64,000 bases of DNA. It comes from Roseibium salinum. Lineage in GTDB: Bacteria > Pseudomonadota > Alphaproteobacteria > Rhizobiales > Stappiaceae. The stretch spans positions 992,001 through 1,056,000 of the forward strand of contig NZ_JAPEVI010000003.1 in NCBI RefSeq assembly GCF_026240905.1, written 5' to 3'. Below the pieces are notes generated by a model, which searched no databases, had not been told where the DNA came from, and worked only from the letters and a program-made list of their open reading frames with translations. This document shows positions 55,559 to 63,723 of the stretch, piece after piece. Both the position numbers and the translations under genes were made by a program. Positions within the stretch are counted from its first letter, which is position 1; the number at the start of each line of letters is the position of its first letter.

Positions 55559-57219
55559 GCGGCGACAGGAAGAACCCGGAAGACGCTGCCAAGCCGGACA
55601 TCCATGAACAGTTGAAAGCCGAGCTTGCCGCCCGGATCGCTGCGGAAACCGAGGCCGAGGGAGATCAGGTCCAAAGGGGTATATCGCCTGACGGGGAACC
55701 GGACAACGCTCCGAATATGCGGCTCGCGCACATCCGGGAGCTGATCGAAGGGGCAAGCGTGCTGGCTATGGTTGACGGCGACGGCGATTATCTGCCCGAG
55801 GCGGATAGCGACACCGATAATGACACCGGGTCCGGCGCACCGGTGCCACAGGATTGGGGCTATTCTCTGGAGCGGATGAACGCCGAATGGTCGCTGGTAC
55901 TGATCGGCTCGAAAGTCGCCATGGTGCGCGAGCAGCCGCACGCAAAGGAAGAGGACCGGGTCCGCGTCGTCCAGGTCGACTCTTTCCATCGCCTCTATAA
56001 CAATAAACCGACGCAGGTGATGACCTCGGACGGCAAGATCAAGACCATCACCTGGTCGAAGCGATGGGAAGGGGAGCGGCACCGCCGCCAGTTCGACGGT
56101 ATCGAGTTCTTTCCGAACCCGGACGGCGCGAGCGCCACGCGGGGTTACCTGAACCTCTGGCAGGGATATTCGGTCGACCCCAACCCGAGGGCCGGACGAT
56201 GGACGGTTCTCAAGGACCATATGCTGACGAACATCTGCGACGGGGACCGCGAGCTGTTCAATTGGGTCTTCGGCTGGTTCGCGCACATGATGCAGCGGCC
56301 GCGGGAACGGCCGGGCACCGCCCTGGTCGTTCGCGGGCTGATGGGAACCGGCAAATCAATCATGGGCGAGGTGATGGGCAGCCTGATCGCGCCGCATTTC
56401 TTCCAGGTGGACGATCCGCGCTATATCACCGGCCAGTTCAACGCTCATATGAGCGCCTGTCTGTTGCTGCAGGCGGAAGAAGCGGTCTGGGCCGGCGACA
56501 AGGTTGCGGAAGGCCGGTTGAAGGGCCTGATCACCTCCAAGACGCAGATGATCGAGTCGAAGGGCGTCGATCCCTACCGGCTCGACAATTTCGTCCGGAT
56601 CATGATGACGTCCAACGAGGATTGGGTTGTGCCGGCCGGCAAGGACGAGCGGCGCTATTGCGTTCTGGACTGTGCCTCTAACGTGAAGGAAAACCACGAT
56701 TATTTCGGGGAAATGATGGCCGAGCTGGATGCCGGCGGCCGGCAGGCGCTGCTCGCGGATCTCCTGGACTTCGACCTGTCGTCGGTCAATCTGCGGCAGA
56801 TCCCGCGCACGGGCGCGCTCCTGCAACAGAAACTCCGATCACTCGACAGCGTGGATCAGTTCATTTTCGAGCGGCTGTATGAGGGAGCATTGCTCAAGGC
56901 CGACGATACCTGGTGTCCAACGGCCTATGTCACCAAGCAGTTTCTCTATGAGGAATACCTCGCCTCGGCCGACAAGGTCGGCATCAAGCGACGGGCGGAT
57001 CTCAACCAGTTCGGCAAGTCCCTTCTGAAACTCATACCGGCGCTGAAGGACATCAGGCCGCGCGATGGCGGCTCCCGCAGGCGCGCATACGTGTTCCCGG
57101 ATCTTGCCACGTGCCGGCAGAGCTTCGAGGAGGCCGTCGGTCAGGCTGTCGACTGGCCGGCCGATCAAAACGACCCGCCATTTCCGAGCGAGCAATCAAC
57201 ACGGGGAGAGACAGGATGA
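55555..57219 (+). CDS. Phage replicative helicase (SF3/DUF5906-like)
   Basis: A 554-residue protein starting at GTG. The first 100 residues are acidic and probably flexible. A helicase core (about 250-420) has Walker A VRGLMGTGKSIMGEVMG (near 260), Walker B ACLLLQAEEAVWAG and the sensor segment FVRIMMTSNEDWVVP followed by DERRYCVLDC, as in phage P4-type superfamily 3 helicases. The C-terminal winged-helix region has YEEYLASADKVGIK. It acts with the overlapping primase. An iteron-like region directly follows. Confidence 0.88.
   Translation: MSGDRKNPEDAAKPDIHEQLKAELAARIAAETEAEGDQVQRGISPDGEPDNAPNMRLAHIRELIEGASVLAMVDGDGDYLPEADSDTDNDTGSGAPVPQDWGYSLERMNAEWSLVLIGSKVAMVREQPHAKEEDRVRVVQVDSFHRLYNNKPTQVMTSDGKIKTITWSKRWEGERHRRQFDGIEFFPNPDGASATRGYLNLWQGYSVDPNPRAGRWTVLKDHMLTNICDGDRELFNWVFGWFAHMMQRPRERPGTALVVRGLMGTGKSIMGEVMGSLIAPHFFQVDDPRYITGQFNAHMSACLLLQAEEAVWAGDKVAEGRLKGLITSKTQMIESKGVDPYRLDNFVRIMMTSNEDWVVPAGKDERRYCVLDCASNVKENHDYFGEMMAELDAGGRQALLADLLDFDLSSVNLRQIPRTGALLQQKLRSLDSVDQFIFERLYEGALLKADDTWCPTAYVTKQFLYEEYLASADKVGIKRRADLNQFGKSLLKLIPALKDIRPRDGGSRRRAYVFPDLATCRQSFEEAVGQAVDWPADQNDPPFPSEQSTRGETG
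55666..55688 (+). repeat. 23-bp inverted repeat, copy 1 (inside the helicase gene)
   Basis: This 23-bp stretch (core GGTCCAAAGGGGTATATCGC) is perfectly repeated in inverted orientation at 57376-57398, after the helicase. Within the helicase it encodes QVQRGIS in the flexible N-terminus, a place tolerant of insertion. Confidence 0.85.
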
Positions 57220-57248
57220 TTGGGGGAGATAGGCTTGGCCGCGGTGCC

Positions 57249-57520
57249 GGTCCACCCGGAGCGTGGACCACGGTCCCGCATGTGGACCGAAATTATTCAA
57301 TGAATTCAATGGTTGGTCCACATGGTCCACGTGGTCCATACAAAATCGCGCCCCGCGCGCGTGCGCACGCGAAAGGGCGATATACCCCTTTGGACCTGCT
57401 CTCTACAGGGCCGGTTTGCCTGGACCACATGGACCGCATCGCTAACCCTTTGAAGGGCAACGAAAAAGGCGGTCCATACAGTTGTTTTTCTGACTGGACC
57501 ACCATGGACCACATGGACCA
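57249..57520. repeat. Iteron-like region of GGACCA repeats, candidate phage origin
   Basis: Eleven or more copies of the core TGGACC/GGTCCA occur on both strands here. One cluster of three (57314, 57323, 57332) is spaced exactly 9 bp, in the inverted form TGGTCCA. Another cluster of three forward copies (57495, 57505, 57514) is spaced 10 and 9 bp. Single copies and pairs lie between, together with the 23-bp repeat and a 14-bp palindrome CGCGTGCGCACGCG (57358-57371). Apart from the last 3' bases of the helicase region it is non-coding (57220-57551). Its place behind primase and helicase suggests a replication origin or initiator-binding site. Confidence 0.65.
57376..57398 (-). repeat. 23-bp inverted repeat, copy 2 (in the iteron region)
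   Basis: A perfect inverted copy of 55666-55688. The pair brackets most of the helicase gene, 1.7 kb apart. The outer end contains GGACC, the same core as the iterons around it. Confidence 0.85.
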
Positions 57521-57551
57521 CCGCTCAATTTGCGAAACCCGGGGCGTTTGA

Positions 57552-58352
57552 ATGAAAAAACGGATCGATATCGAGAAGCTTCTGAAATGGGCCTATTGCG
57601 ACGAGTTGCCGAAGGCGGGAGCCGGGCAGGGCGGTGCTCTGCTTTCCCGGTCCGCGTGGTCGATGGTCGAAGGCTTCGGTCAACTGCTGACCAGCGTCGA
57701 TGACAATGAGTACGGGGTTGTTCCGGATTTCGGGCCGATGGATGGCGACCCGCATCCCGACGCGATCAAGGTGCATGCGGCGGTGTGCGAGCTCAACGCT
57801 CTGGAACTGGATCTGCCGGAGGGCTGGAACCCTATGCCCGAGATCGCGCGGCATGAAAAGCACTGCAAGATCGTGCTGGACGCCGCGCGCTTCGGCATTG
57901 CCAATGCGCGTCGCCGTCCCGTCGACCTGGTCAGGAGACACGCCATTCTCGGCGGTTGCCCTGACACGGACGGCGAGGTGCCGGAGCTGAAGCCGCTGTG
58001 CAACGCGAACGGCCAACCGATCTGGTTCCAGATGCGCATTGAACACGCTCTTGACGAGAACGGCGAACCTGTCGAGCACAAATGGGAAACCGAAGACGGG
58101 TGGAATCGCAATACCAAAGCGCCCAAGGCCGGTGCCTACCAGAAGTTCTATTTCGACCCGGACCCGACAGAGGTCATCATCGCGCGCGGCGAGTATCAGA
58201 TCTGGCGCAGCGCTCTGTCGTTCGTGGTGGAAGAACTGAGGGGAAAGCTGGAGAAATGGGACGTTGTCAGCTCAGATCGCCCTGCCTGTCCCTGGGAGAA
58301 CCAAGAATGGCGCGGGCCGGTCGTCCTGCCGGATTTGAGAATTTCTGCTTGA
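57552..58352 (+). CDS. Phage hypothetical protein
   Basis: A 266-residue protein beginning MKKRIDIEKLLKWAYCDELP. It is soluble and acidic to neutral, rich in Trp (WETEDGWNR, IWRSALSF, PWENQEWRG). It has a helical N-terminal third and a C-terminal segment FVVEELRGKLEKWDVVSSDR. No family recognised. It starts at the edge of the iteron region and is followed by a terminator, so it ends the replication module. Confidence 0.7.
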   Translation: MKKRIDIEKLLKWAYCDELPKAGAGQGGALLSRSAWSMVEGFGQLLTSVDDNEYGVVPDFGPMDGDPHPDAIKVHAAVCELNALELDLPEGWNPMPEIARHEKHCKIVLDAARFGIANARRRPVDLVRRHAILGGCPDTDGEVPELKPLCNANGQPIWFQMRIEHALDENGEPVEHKWETEDGWNRNTKAPKAGAYQKFYFDPDPTEVIIARGEYQIWRSALSFVVEELRGKLEKWDVVSSDRPACPWENQEWRGPVVLPDLRISA

Positions 58353-58401
58353 CGTGACAGCGCAACTTGACATAGGAAAGCCGTACTGAAAAAGGTTAGA
58401 C

Positions 58402-58432
58402 AACCCCGCCGGCGCCGCCCGCGGGGTTTTTT
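58402..58432 (+). terminator. Intrinsic terminator after the replication module
   Basis: An 8-bp stem (58402-58409 with 58421-58428), GC-rich with an 11-nt loop, followed by a run of six T (58427-58432). It separates replication from packaging genes. Confidence 0.85.
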
Positions 58433-58456
58433 GTTGGATTGGCGCACGTGCTTGGG

Positions 58457-59023
58457 ATGTATTGGTCTGACGTGTCCGGGTTGAAGACCTTGGACCGCGC
58501 CATGTCCAGGCTGTCGGCCAAATCGATCCGCAAGATCGGATCTCGGGCGCTGAACCGGGCCGGCTCGCAGGGGCGGACCAGGGCCGGTCGGGCACTGGCA
58601 AAGCAAACCGGGCTGAAGCTCAAGACGATCCGAACTGCGATGGTCCCGCTGCGGGCCTCGGGCACGACTCTCGAATACAAGATCAAGGCACGCGGCGGCG
58701 ACATTGCCCTCAAGCATTTCGCCGCTAGGGAAACCCGCAAGGGCGTCAGCGCCAAACCGTTTGGGGCGCGCAAGGTCTTTTCCGGCACATTCATCAAGGG
58801 CGGCAAATTCCCCGGGCGGGTTGCTCTGGGTATGAGCGGCCATGTGTTTGCCCGTGACGGCAAGAGCCGGCTGCCGATCGCGAAACAGACGTCGGGGGTC
58901 ATCCTCCCGCGCGAGATGGTGCAGGGCGAAAGCGCCAAGGCCTGGCAATCGACGGTCGGCAAGGTCTTGCCGCGCCGCGTGATCCATGAACTGAGGCGCG
59001 AGACCGGCAAGGCTTTCAGCTGA
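58457..59023 (+). CDS. Phage minor tail protein Z (GPZ)-like
   Basis: A 188-residue basic protein. The pattern IGSRALNRAGSQGRTRAGRA followed by LAKQTGLKLKTIRTAM is typical of the GPZ family (lambda minor tail protein Z). The end has SAKAWQSTVGKVLPRRVIHE. The ATG at 58457 is chosen; GTG 58448 and TTG 58439 are in frame and possible, and there is no clear ribosome-binding site. It lies right after the terminator and before the terminase, an odd position for a tail gene compared with lambda. Confidence 0.75.
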   Translation: MYWSDVSGLKTLDRAMSRLSAKSIRKIGSRALNRAGSQGRTRAGRALAKQTGLKLKTIRTAMVPLRASGTTLEYKIKARGGDIALKHFAARETRKGVSAKPFGARKVFSGTFIKGGKFPGRVALGMSGHVFARDGKSRLPIAKQTSGVILPREMVQGESAKAWQSTVGKVLPRRVIHELRRETGKAFS

Positions 59024-59170
59024 TTGATCCGCCAGCGGGGTCATCGAGCCCGCAGCGTTTCTCGATCCGCACGGCGAACCATAGGGACCGTACCCCGGCC
59101 TTTCGCCCTCCACGGGCGGGAAGCTCCCGGCTTTTCACCAGTAGGTCGATTTTCAACCGATACACGCTTT

Positions 59171-59206
59171 GCACGGATGCACGCGTGCAGGCGCACGGAT
59201 GCACGC
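59171..59206. repeat. Direct repeats next to the small terminase start, candidate cos/pac site
   Basis: GCACGGATGCACGC occurs at 59171-59184 and again at 59193-59206, 22 bp apart, ending exactly at the ATG of the small terminase. Repeated binding sites of the small terminase often lie next to its own gene in lambdoid phages. The role is inferred from position only. Confidence 0.5.
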
Positions 59207-59827
59207 ATGGACGAGGACTGGATCTCGATAACGGAAGCGGCCGAACGCTTGACCAAGGCCGGGGATGTTGTCACGCGCTCGACCTTGTCCCGGTATCTGA
59301 GCAAGCACGGCGAGGCGCTGCCGACGAAACGGAGCGGCCGGGAAACGCAGGTCGACTATGTCCGCCTGCGGATGCACCGGTCGGAGAACATCCGGATCGA
59401 GCCGGCGGTGCCGACCCCCGCGCCGATAGTGAAAGAGCCGGCCTTTGCCGGCAATCTGCCCGGCACAAAGGTCAACGGCGCCGCGCGGAAGGCTCTGGCC
59501 GACGCCGAGCTGAAGGAACTGGACCTTGCGCAGCGGCGCAAACAGGTCACGCCGACCAGTGAGGTTGACCGTGCCGGACGCGATGCGATCGCGCTCATGA
59601 ACAGCTCGTTCGAACGTGCTGTCGAGACCGAGGCCGCATCGCTGTCGGTTAAATATGGCTGGGATGAGCGAACGATCCGCCTGGCCCTGAAGAAATTTGT
59701 CAGAACCGGCCTGGATGTGTTCCACCGGGAAATCCTGAAGAGCCTCGACGATTTCAGGCGAACGGCCGATGCGCCGCCGATCGACGGCGAGCAGGACGGC
59801 GACCAGGTCACCGAAACCCTGCAATGA
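59207..59827 (+). CDS. Terminase small subunit (Nu1-like)
   Basis: A 206-residue protein starting MDEDWISITEAAERLTKAGD. The N-terminal helix-turn-helix (about 5-60) has VVTRSTLSRYLSKHGEALPT, and the C-terminal half is helical (AELKELDLAQRRKQVTPTSE) and should bind the large subunit. It recognises the packaging site of the phage genome. The frame extends back to 59024 but that part has no similarity. It overlaps the large subunit by four bases. Confidence 0.82.
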   Translation: MDEDWISITEAAERLTKAGDVVTRSTLSRYLSKHGEALPTKRSGRETQVDYVRLRMHRSENIRIEPAVPTPAPIVKEPAFAGNLPGTKVNGAARKALADAELKELDLAQRRKQVTPTSEVDRAGRDAIALMNSSFERAVETEAASLSVKYGWDERTIRLALKKFVRTGLDVFHREILKSLDDFRRTADAPPIDGEQDGDQVTETLQ

Positions 59828-61917
59828 CATTTCACGACACGCGCCAGATGTTTCCGGCTCTGCCTGCCGGAGGGGAGGTGCTGTTCAAAGGGTTGGCGGA
59901 TGCGACCCGGCCGGTCGAGGACCTGACCATCAGCGAATGGTCGGATCGTTACCGGGTTGTCTCTGCCGAATCCGGTTCGCCCTGGCCGGGCCCGTTCAAG
60001 ACCGAACGTGTTCCTTATCTTCGCGAGCCGCAGGATTGTCTCCATCCGGATCACCCGGCCCGGCGCGTAACAGCCCGTTGGGCGGCGCAGCTCGGCAAGT
60101 CGACGGCGATCGAGAACTGGTTTTGCTTCATCGTCGACCAGGCGCCCGGTTCCATGATGATCACGTTGCCGACGCTGGAAGAGGCAACGAAGTTCAACCG
60201 GATCAAACTGCAGCCGACGATCGAGGCAACGCCGCGCGTCTCGCACAAGGTCGTGCCGGTCAACAGCCGGGACGAACAGTCCTCGACGACGTTCTACAAG
60301 CGCTTTGCCGGCGGCTTCTGCCAGATCGTCAACGCAGGCTCCTCCAAGGGCCTGCAGATGGTGTCGATCAAGTATCTCGCCATGGACGAGGTCACCGGCT
60401 ATCCCAAAGACGTGGACGGCCGCGGATCGCCGCGCGACCAGGCCCGCGCCCGTCAGAAAATGTATGGCGATCTGGCGAAGGAATGGCAGGGATCGACGCC
60501 GGGCACGGCCGGCGAATGCGCGGTAACGGCAGATTTCGAGGCCGGTGATCGCCGCTACTACTACATTCCGTGTCCGCATTGCGGGATGTTCCAGCCGCTG
60601 TTCTTCGAGCAGATGCACGGTGCGGACGCCGGGAAGGATCTGCCGGTTCATTTCAAGTGCCTGAACTGCAACGAGGCCATCGTCGACGGGCACAAGACCG
60701 AAATGCTTTCCCGCGGCGTTTGGATTGCTACGCGTGTGCGCGAGGGCGAGCCGAAGGTTCCGCAGATCATCGCGCCGGAGGAAATCGGCACCTGGGAATG
60801 CGACCCTTGCGAGGGGCGGTGTCTCGGCTGGCAGCCGAGCTACCATCTTTGGGCGGCATATGCCCCGAAAGAACGCTTCGCCGATATCTGGACCCGTGCC
60901 GAGGCTGCCGAAGGCGACACGACCAAAAGGCGCGTGTTCTGCCAGCAGGATCTTGCCGAGCCCTACGATCCGGGTTCCGCCGAGGTCGATCATGAGCAGA
61001 TCGTCGAGACTGCGCGCCTCAACCCTGTCGTCAGCCGGGCTATACCCCGCGAGGCCGGCCTTCTGGTTTCGACGGCTGACATCCAGGGCTACGGCATCAA
61101 GTGGGCCTGCTTTGCCATCGGCCCGAACAGTCAGCGTTGGTTGATCGACCGCGAGGTTTTTGAGGGCGCTCCGGACCAGAGTGACGAGCCATGGATCGCC
61201 CTTGCCGATGCTCTCGCCCGGAAATATCCCGGTGCGGGCGGGCTGGAGCGGTCGATCGACCTGTCCGGCGTCGACTCGGGTTGGGCGACGCAAAGGGTCT
61301 ACCGTTTTTGCTCCGGCCGCCCGAACGTCTACGCGCTCGACGGCCGTGAAAAGCAGGCCGTTGCCTGGCTCGGCACGCCGACGAGTCAGGCGATCGTCGA
61401 TGAGTACAAGCGCAAGATTGCGCGGGTTCAGCTCTATCCCGTCAATGCCTATGACGTGAAAACCGAGGTCATGGCGGGCCTCGCGAACTTCGTGCAGGGC
61501 AAGGACGCAAACGGCCGGTGGCCACGCAACACCTTCCAGATCGCCGCCGATCTTTGCGATGAAGAGCTTGCCCTGGAGCTGACGGCGGAAAGGCTGGTCG
61601 ATCCGGAAGAGGAATTGCGCAAGGCCGTCAACCGGCGTGCCCGCGATCTGATCAGCCCCAAGGCCAAGAAAGAATGGAAGAAGATCGGCGGCCGGAAAAA
61701 CGACTGGTTCGACGTCACGGTCTACGCCTTCGCGCTCGCTTGGTACCTGGAAACGAAACTGCGGCTCACTCAGGAGCGTTGGTCCGAGCTGCTGCTCGAT
61801 GTTCACGGCCAGCCGGCGGCGCCCGATCTCTTCACGGTCGCGGCAGAAGATCCGTTCCACAAGAAAGAACAGCCGAAAATGTCACTGGCTGAACTTTCCA
61901 GGGCCCTCAACAAATAG
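59824..61917 (+). CDS. Terminase large subunit (GpA family)
   Basis: A 697-residue lambda GpA-type packaging ATPase/nuclease. The N-terminus has LTISEWSDRYRVVSAESG and FKTERVPYLREPQDCL. The ATPase P-loop-like segment is ARWAAQLGKSTAIENWF. Further family segments are SIKYLAMDEVTGYPKDVDGR and the Cys pairs of YIPCPHCGMFQPL and KCLNCNEAIVDG. The nuclease region has LVSTADIQGYGIKWACFAIG. Length is close to lambda GpA (641). It packages the genome into proheads through the portal encoded next. Confidence 0.93.
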   Translation: MTFHDTRQMFPALPAGGEVLFKGLADATRPVEDLTISEWSDRYRVVSAESGSPWPGPFKTERVPYLREPQDCLHPDHPARRVTARWAAQLGKSTAIENWFCFIVDQAPGSMMITLPTLEEATKFNRIKLQPTIEATPRVSHKVVPVNSRDEQSSTTFYKRFAGGFCQIVNAGSSKGLQMVSIKYLAMDEVTGYPKDVDGRGSPRDQARARQKMYGDLAKEWQGSTPGTAGECAVTADFEAGDRRYYYIPCPHCGMFQPLFFEQMHGADAGKDLPVHFKCLNCNEAIVDGHKTEMLSRGVWIATRVREGEPKVPQIIAPEEIGTWECDPCEGRCLGWQPSYHLWAAYAPKERFADIWTRAEAAEGDTTKRRVFCQQDLAEPYDPGSAEVDHEQIVETARLNPVVSRAIPREAGLLVSTADIQGYGIKWACFAIGPNSQRWLIDREVFEGAPDQSDEPWIALADALARKYPGAGGLERSIDLSGVDSGWATQRVYRFCSGRPNVYALDGREKQAVAWLGTPTSQAIVDEYKRKIARVQLYPVNAYDVKTEVMAGLANFVQGKDANGRWPRNTFQIAADLCDEELALELTAERLVDPEEELRKAVNRRARDLISPKAKKEWKKIGGRKNDWFDVTVYAFALAWYLETKLRLTQERWSELLLDVHGQPAAPDLFTVAAEDPFHKKEQPKMSLAELSRALNK

Positions 61918-61923
61918 GAAATC

Positions 61924-63480
61924 ATGCGCACATCGGTTCCTGTCATCCCGCGGAAAACGGGTTCTGCGGACGGGCGAGCTGTGCCCGGCGCAGGGTATCT
62001 GCGCAATACGGGCTCCGGCCCGGCCGTGTTCATGGCCGGGCCGGCCCTTCGCGACATCTCCGACGACATCCGCCAGGCGTGGACGCCGGCGGCCGCCCGC
62101 ACCATCGAGGCGCTGCAGAACAACGGCTGGATTGCCGGCGGCGTGGAGGCGGCGATCTCCACGATCATCGGCACGGGCCTTCAGTTGAACGCCACGCCGG
62201 ATCACGAGGCCATCGGCATGACCGCGAGCGAGGCCGCCAAATGGGCGCGGCGGGTCGAGCGGCGGTATGAGGCGCGGTGCAGAAATGCATTCGAATGCGA
62301 TGCCGGCGGACGCTGGACCGCAGGGCAGATGGAAGCGGCGCACCTGCGCCAGTTCTTTGCAACGGGCGAGGGGATCACGCAGTTTCTGATGTTTTCCCGG
62401 CCGGGCGTTGAAAGCAGGACGCGTGCGCGGCTCCTGCCGTCCCATTGGCTTTGCCGGGACACCGACGTGTCGGAACGGTTGCATCAGGGCGTCCGCCTGG
62501 ACAGGCACGGTGCTCCGGTTTCCTACCGCTTCCGGCTGAAGGACGGGAACGGCATCACCAGCGATGTCGAGTATCGCGCCCGCGACCGGTTCGGCCGGCC
62601 GATCATCAAGCACATTTTCGATGGTCTTCCGGGCCAGCATCGCGGCATCACCGTATTCGCGCCCGTCCTGAAGACAATTCAGAACTATGACCGGCTGTCG
62701 GGCTCGACGCTGGCGGCATCGTTTCTTCATGCGATGTTCGCGGCGACGATCGAGAGCGACTATCCGACCGAAGATGTCCTGTCCGCCATCGGGGGCGAGA
62801 CGCCCATGACCGGCTTCATGAAAGAATTGACCGGGTGGCATAGCAACGTCGATATCAAGCTTGGCGACTACGGCCGAATTCCGCATCTGTTTGCGGGCGA
62901 AAAGCTGAACCTCCAGGGGGCGAAATACCCCAATGCCAACTATGAGCCGCTGGCAAATTTCCTGCTCAGGGAAATCGCCCGGTGCCTTGGATGCCTCTTT
63001 GAGGATCTGACCGGCGACTATCGCGGCGCCACCTATTCCTCCTTGCAGAACGGCATCGCCAAAATCTGGCCGATCACGCAGTACCGCCGCAAGCACATCG
63101 CCGTTCCCTACAAGCAGGCCGATTACGAGGCCTGGCTCGAAGAGGAAATCGACACTGGCCGCACACCGTTCCCTGGCGGCATTCGTGGCTTTCTCAATAG
63201 CAAGGCGGCCGCCTGCCGGGCGGAATGGCGCGGGCCGCCGAAGCCCGTTGCCGACGAGCTGAAAGCCGCCCGCGCCGACGAGATCTATTACGGCCTCGGC
63301 GTCAAGACGCAGGGGCGCATTGCTGCCGATCGCGGCGACGATATCGAGGATATCCACGAGGGGCTGGAACGCGAGCGGCAGAGCCGCAACGAACGCAATC
63401 TGCCGCATCCGGGCGAACGCTCGGAAGACGCCAGGATCGGCACCGACAAGGCAATCGACGAGGAAAGGGACGAGAAATGA
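61924..63480 (+). CDS. Phage portal protein (lambda gpB family)
   Basis: A 518-residue portal. It begins with a low-complexity arm and has the family segments RTIEALQNNGWIAGGVEAAI, then STIIGTGLQLNATPD, FVDD-type residues in VFAPVLKTIQNYDRLSGSTL, and LFEDLTGDYRGATYSSLQNG, the last being a strong gpB signature. The C-terminus is very charged (about 480-518). It forms the DNA entry ring of the prohead. It starts seven bases after the terminase stop and overlaps the next gene by four bases. Confidence 0.93.
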   Translation: MRTSVPVIPRKTGSADGRAVPGAGYLRNTGSGPAVFMAGPALRDISDDIRQAWTPAAARTIEALQNNGWIAGGVEAAISTIIGTGLQLNATPDHEAIGMTASEAAKWARRVERRYEARCRNAFECDAGGRWTAGQMEAAHLRQFFATGEGITQFLMFSRPGVESRTRARLLPSHWLCRDTDVSERLHQGVRLDRHGAPVSYRFRLKDGNGITSDVEYRARDRFGRPIIKHIFDGLPGQHRGITVFAPVLKTIQNYDRLSGSTLAASFLHAMFAATIESDYPTEDVLSAIGGETPMTGFMKELTGWHSNVDIKLGDYGRIPHLFAGEKLNLQGAKYPNANYEPLANFLLREIARCLGCLFEDLTGDYRGATYSSLQNGIAKIWPITQYRRKHIAVPYKQADYEAWLEEEIDTGRTPFPGGIRGFLNSKAAACRAEWRGPPKPVADELKAARADEIYYGLGVKTQGRIAADRGDDIEDIHEGLERERQSRNERNLPHPGERSEDARIGTDKAIDEERDEK

Positions 63481-63719
63481 GTTCGATCTTCGACGGGGTC
63501 GACATGAGCAACCCTTGCCTGGTCTATCCCAAACTTGAAGAGGTTCTGAACCGCTTGCTTGCCGGGGAAATGGTCGTGCGTGCGCGTGTTGGCGAGGACG
63601 AACGCCAGTGGCAGCAAAGCCAGATCCCGGCGCTCCAGGCGCGGATCCGGCAGCTCAAGAGCGAATGCGCCCGCAAGAGCGGGCAAAGGCCACCCCGCCG
63701 GGCGATCACCTTCGGATAG
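63477..63719 (+). CDS. gpW-like head-tail connector protein
   Basis: An 80-residue protein. LEEVLNRLLAGEMVVRARVG and IPALQARIRQLKSECARKSG match the two-helix-plus-hairpin pattern of gpW (68-80 residues). The end RRAITFG is typical. Its ATG overlaps the portal stop. In lambda gpW sits between terminase and portal, whereas here it follows the portal. Confidence 0.8.
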   Translation: MSSIFDGVDMSNPCLVYPKLEEVLNRLLAGEMVVRARVGEDERQWQQSQIPALQARIRQLKSECARKSGQRPPRRAITFG

Positions 63720-63723
63720 TTTC

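Noticed and set aside
57249..57520. CRISPR array
   Set aside because: The repeats are only 6-9 bp, irregularly spaced, on both strands, with no spacers of constant size and no cas genes.
59356..61860. An 834-codon minus-strand frame across the terminase
   Set aside because: Antisense of a clear GpA terminase in high-GC DNA; arginine-rich and without a domain.
61882..63408. A 508-codon minus-strand frame across the portal gene
   Set aside because: Antisense of a recognised portal protein; no domain.
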